This document shows positions 4,361-6,591 of a stretch of DNA of 6,591 nucleotides, one piece after another. Each line of letters begins with the position of its first letter. Position 1 is the stretch's first letter. Source of the stretch: Acidobacteriaceae bacterium (GTDB lineage: Bacteria; Acidobacteriota; Terriglobia; Terriglobales; Acidobacteriaceae); contig PLSH01000336.1 of assembly GCA_003165095.1 (NCBI GenBank), forward strand, positions 190 through 6,780, read 5' to 3'. The position numbers and the translations under genes are program-made. Below the pieces are notes generated by a model, which saw only the letters and a program-made list of their open reading frames with translations, searched no databases and was not told where the DNA came from.

Positions 4361-6364
4361 ATGACCAACGATACGCAATCATTCCATCGCCCCCAACAAG
4401 CCCCGTCCACCCTCGCTGTATGGGTGCTCCTGGCGGCTATTTTTGCCGCCGTGCAGTTTGCCTCGCTCTTTTCGCCCCCGCTGCTGGACGACGTCGACGC
4501 CGGCCACGCCCAGCTCGCCCAGCACATGGTCGACTCCGGCGACCTGATCACTCCGAAAATCGACGGCCTTCGCCACATTGAAAAACCTCCCCTGCCCTTC
4601 TGGGTGGTCGCTGCAAGCTACAAGATATTCGGCGAAAACACCTTTGCCACTCACCTGCCCAACACCTTGGCCATCCTCGGCCTTACCTGGCTCTCGTGGC
4701 TCTGGGCGTGCCGCGCCTGGGGCGCGCGCACCGGCCTCTATGCCGGACTCGGAGTTCTCACTTCCGTCGGCCCGTTTCTCTTCACCCGCTTCATCATTCC
4801 CGAGGCCGAGCTCAGCTTCTTTCTGCTCATCGCCCTCTACGCCCTCATCTCCGGCCTTGAAGACAATCGCCCCCTGCGCATTTACTGGATCTATGCCAGC
4901 ATCGCCCTGGCCACGCTCACCAAGGGATTGATCGCACCGGTCTTCTTTGCCGGCGCCGCCATCCCTTACCTGCTCCTCACCGGCCAATGGCGTCGCTGGC
5001 GCGCGCTCAAACCCGTCACCGGGCTCGTCCTGTTCCTGCTCATCGCCGCTCCCTGGCACATCCTCTGCGGACTCGCCAACCCCGACCAGGGACATCCCTT
5101 CGGCAACCACCCCACCATCGGCAATGTTCACGGCTTCTTCTACTTCTACTTCATCAACGAGCACGTGCTCCGCTTCTTCGGCCAGCGCTACCCACACGAC
5201 TACAACAAGATGCCCGGGGCGCTCTACTGGCTGGGCCAGCTCGCCTGGACCTTCCCCTGGAGCCTCTTCCTGCCCGCGGCCTTTGCCATCGCCTGGAAGA
5301 CCCGCCACAGGTGGCTCCAGCACCTCCACCGCAACGCCGGGCAGACCGTCGACTTTTACCTCGACAACGCCATCCGCGAAGATGTGGCCAGCTACGTGGC
5401 GCGGCTCAAGTTCCGCATCCGCACCATCTGGCTGCTCAGCCTGTTTTCAGCCTTCTCGCTGCTGTTTTTCTCCGTCTCCACCAACCAGGAGTACTACACC
5501 TTCCCGGTTTGGCCGCCCATGTTCATCCTCATCGCCGCCGTGGTCGCCGGTATCGAGGAAGATCGCGGCCTTGTTGACGGCCAGCCCGGCGGCAAGCCCC
5601 TGCTCTCCACCGCCTGGCTCACCGGCGCCCAAGCTGTCTTCGCCGTCATTGGCGTGCTCTCCGCCTCCGCGCTCGCATGGGGACTCTGGCAAGCCCGCAA
5701 CCTGCCTTTCGTCGCCGACATTGGAACCCTGCTCGCTCATCGCGCGGTGGGCCACTACACGCTGTCGATGTCCCACCTCTTCGATCTCACCGGCCCCTCG
5801 TTTGCCGCGCTGCGCCTGCCCGCGGCCCTCGCCGCTATCGCCCTGCTCATCGGACCCATCGCCGGATGGCTGCTGCGGCTCAAAAAGAAGCACATCGCCT
5901 CCACCGTCAGCATAGCCCTCACCATGACCGTCTTCCTCATCGCCGCGCACATCGCCTTCGCGCGCTTCGAGCCCATGCTCAGCTCCAAGCAACTTGCCGA
6001 CATCATCATTGCCAAAGGCTCGCCCAACGACACCTTTATCATCTACGGCGACGAGTCCGACGGCTCGTCGGTCATCTTCTACACGCACAATTTTCTCAAG
6101 AATCCGCTGGCCCTCATCGTGACCCAGCGCTGCGGCCAGCATGGCGAAGGATCGGCGCTGCTGTGGGGCTCCTGCTACCCCGACGCTCCCAGAATCGACA
6201 TCAGCGAAGACGAGCTCCTGCAGCTCTGGGGCGCCGGCGACCGCAAGTGGATTCTTGCCGAATACACCAACCGCGAAAAGGTGGAGCAACTGCTAGCCGG
6301 CCGCCTCTACGAAGCCAAATCCCTCGCCGACAAAGAGCTCTACACCGACCGCCCGCTGCAGTAG
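4361..6364 (+). CDS. ArnT/PMT-like (GT39/GT83-type) membrane glycosyltransferase
   Basis: Likely transfers a polyprenyl-phosphate-linked sugar to lipid A, another envelope glycan or protein in the periplasm; the acceptor is not determinable. The 667-residue product follows the ArnT plan. A first span (about 18-36) is followed by the acidic loop LLDDVDAGHAQLAQHM (41-56), SGDLITPKIDGLRHIEKPPLPFW (59-81) and KIFGENTFATHLPN (88-101). Spans then run with TRFIIPEAE (142-150), LTKGLIAP (186-193), AAPWHIL (229-235), FFYFYFINEHVLRFFG (259-274) and LAWTFPWSLFLPA (294-306). LFFSVSTNQEYYTFPVWPP (368-386) corresponds to the substrate-tunnel region of ArnT. Two or more further spans (about 421-446, 484-506, 513-532) lead to a soluble periplasmic C-terminal domain (about 540-667), starting at FEPMLSSKQLA. 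Length is within the usual range for ArnT-like enzymes that carry such a tail. ATG 4361 is preferred over a TTG at 4283, which lies upstream of the predicted promoter and adds 26 atypical residues. A long cytoplasmic-looking insert at about 311-352 is notable. No terminator is clear after the TAG. Confidence 0.92.
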   Translation: MTNDTQSFHRPQQAPSTLAVWVLLAAIFAAVQFASLFSPPLLDDVDAGHAQLAQHMVDSGDLITPKIDGLRHIEKPPLPFWVVAASYKIFGENTFATHLPNTLAILGLTWLSWLWACRAWGARTGLYAGLGVLTSVGPFLFTRFIIPEAELSFFLLIALYALISGLEDNRPLRIYWIYASIALATLTKGLIAPVFFAGAAIPYLLLTGQWRRWRALKPVTGLVLFLLIAAPWHILCGLANPDQGHPFGNHPTIGNVHGFFYFYFINEHVLRFFGQRYPHDYNKMPGALYWLGQLAWTFPWSLFLPAAFAIAWKTRHRWLQHLHRNAGQTVDFYLDNAIREDVASYVARLKFRIRTIWLLSLFSAFSLLFFSVSTNQEYYTFPVWPPMFILIAAVVAGIEEDRGLVDGQPGGKPLLSTAWLTGAQAVFAVIGVLSASALAWGLWQARNLPFVADIGTLLAHRAVGHYTLSMSHLFDLTGPSFAALRLPAALAAIALLIGPIAGWLLRLKKKHIASTVSIALTMTVFLIAAHIAFARFEPMLSSKQLADIIIAKGSPNDTFIIYGDESDGSSVIFYTHNFLKNPLALIVTQRCGQHGEGSALLWGSCYPDAPRIDISEDELLQLWGAGDRKWILAEYTNREKVEQLLAGRLYEAKSLADKELYTDRPLQ

Positions 6365-6420
6365 CTTCACACAACCAATTCTGCACTGACCCGGCCCAGG
6401 AAGCGTCCCTCCCAAAGCCC

Positions 6421-6462
6421 TGTCATCCTGAGCGAAGCGCAGCGCAGTCGAAGGATCTGCGG
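6421..6462. repeat. Dispersed intergenic repeat (TCATCCTGAGCGAAG family)
   Basis: The stretch begins TGTCATCCTGAGCGAAG and ends GTCGAAGGATCTGCGG. This sequence type recurs between genes in many acidobacterial genomes (from memory). The ends ATCCT and AGGAT are complementary and could fold. Here the middle carries GCGCA twice in tandem, as if expanded by five bases relative to the form I remember. It begins 56 bases after the ArnT-like stop codon, in sequence with no gene. Confidence 0.6.
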
Positions 6463-6484
6463 TTGCTCTTTCTCTCTCCAGGGC

Positions 6485-6582
6485 CCGCAAAAGCATCAAG
6501 AGAACGGATGGGCTTTAGAGCTTTGTAACAGGGCACGACTTCAATCGTGCCGCAAAAGCATCAAGAGAACGGACGGGCTTTA
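6485..6582. repeat. Two 33-bp direct repeats flanking a small hairpin
   Basis: A 33-base unit beginning CCGCAAAAGCATCAAGAG occurs at 6485-6517 and again at 6550-6582 with one difference (GGATGGG versus GGACGGG), a period of 65 bases. Between the copies, GGCACGA (6532-6538) and TCGTGCC (6545-6551) form a 7-base-pair stem with a 6-base loop, overlapping the start of copy two. AAAGCCC at 6414-6420 is also complementary to the GGGCTTT in both copies. The GGGCACGACTTCA and GGGCTTTA words are typical of acidobacterial intergenic repeat clusters (from memory). The array may continue past the window edge. No coding sequence is supported from 6365 to the end. Confidence 0.7.
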
Positions 6583-6591
6583 CCGCCTGCG

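Noticed and set aside
4379..5329. Long open frame on the minus strand (316 codons) opposite the ArnT-like gene
   Set aside because: Its product is low-complexity, rich in Gly, Glu and Ala with no motifs; it is the antisense shadow of a C-ending-codon-biased gene whose plus-strand product has clear family motifs.
4947..5915. Alternative plus-strand frame of 322 codons
   Set aside because: Product is almost entirely Ser, Pro, Thr and Ala, the typical out-of-frame reading of a GC-rich gene.
5447..6289. Minus-strand open frame of 280 codons
   Set aside because: Antisense shadow of the same gene; Gly/Glu-rich composition without domain signatures.

Overview
The window is GC-rich bacterial DNA, most likely from an acidobacterium of the Terriglobia type. 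Three things point there. The small secreted protein at 817-1458 has the Ig-like domain, proline linker and membrane-hairpin layout that I associate with that group. The tail of the window (6421-6582) carries dispersed intergenic repeats of a kind common in those genomes. The intergenic region at 4077-4148 holds a further repeat-like hairpin. The taxonomic call is inference, since there is no rRNA or other marker gene.

Layout from left to right: (1) the N-terminal 234 codons of a Ppx/GppA exopolyphosphatase on the minus strand, running off the left edge; (2) a small secreted or membrane-anchored Ig-like protein on the minus strand, upstream of and co-directional with it; (3) a 326-base divergent spacer that may encode a 38-residue lipoprotein-like peptide; (4) a 439-residue multi-membrane-span family-39-like glycosyltransferase on the plus strand; (5) converging on it with a 31-base gap, a soluble GT2 polyprenyl-phosphate-mannose synthase-like enzyme on the minus strand; (6) a 406-base divergent spacer holding a strong hairpin and a promoter for each flanking gene; (7) a 667-residue ArnT/PMT-like glycosyltransferase on the plus strand; (8) 227 bases of non-coding, repeat-rich DNA to the right edge.

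The three glycosyltransferase genes make a coherent envelope-glycosylation group. The GT2 enzyme would charge a polyprenyl phosphate with a sugar from a nucleotide-sugar donor on the cytoplasmic face. The two GT-C membrane enzymes would then move polyprenyl-phosphate-linked sugars onto lipid, glycan or protein acceptors on the periplasmic face. The genes are not one operon (strands +, -, +). Each has its own candidate promoter with the -10 element unusually close to the ATG and no clear Shine-Dalgarno, suggesting leaderless or very short leader transcripts. No CRISPR array, tRNA, rRNA, insertion sequence or defence system is visible, and I found no clearly undescribed system. The least explained items are the Ig-like protein with its embedded membrane hairpin, the 38-codon lipoprotein-like ORF, and the structured repeats.
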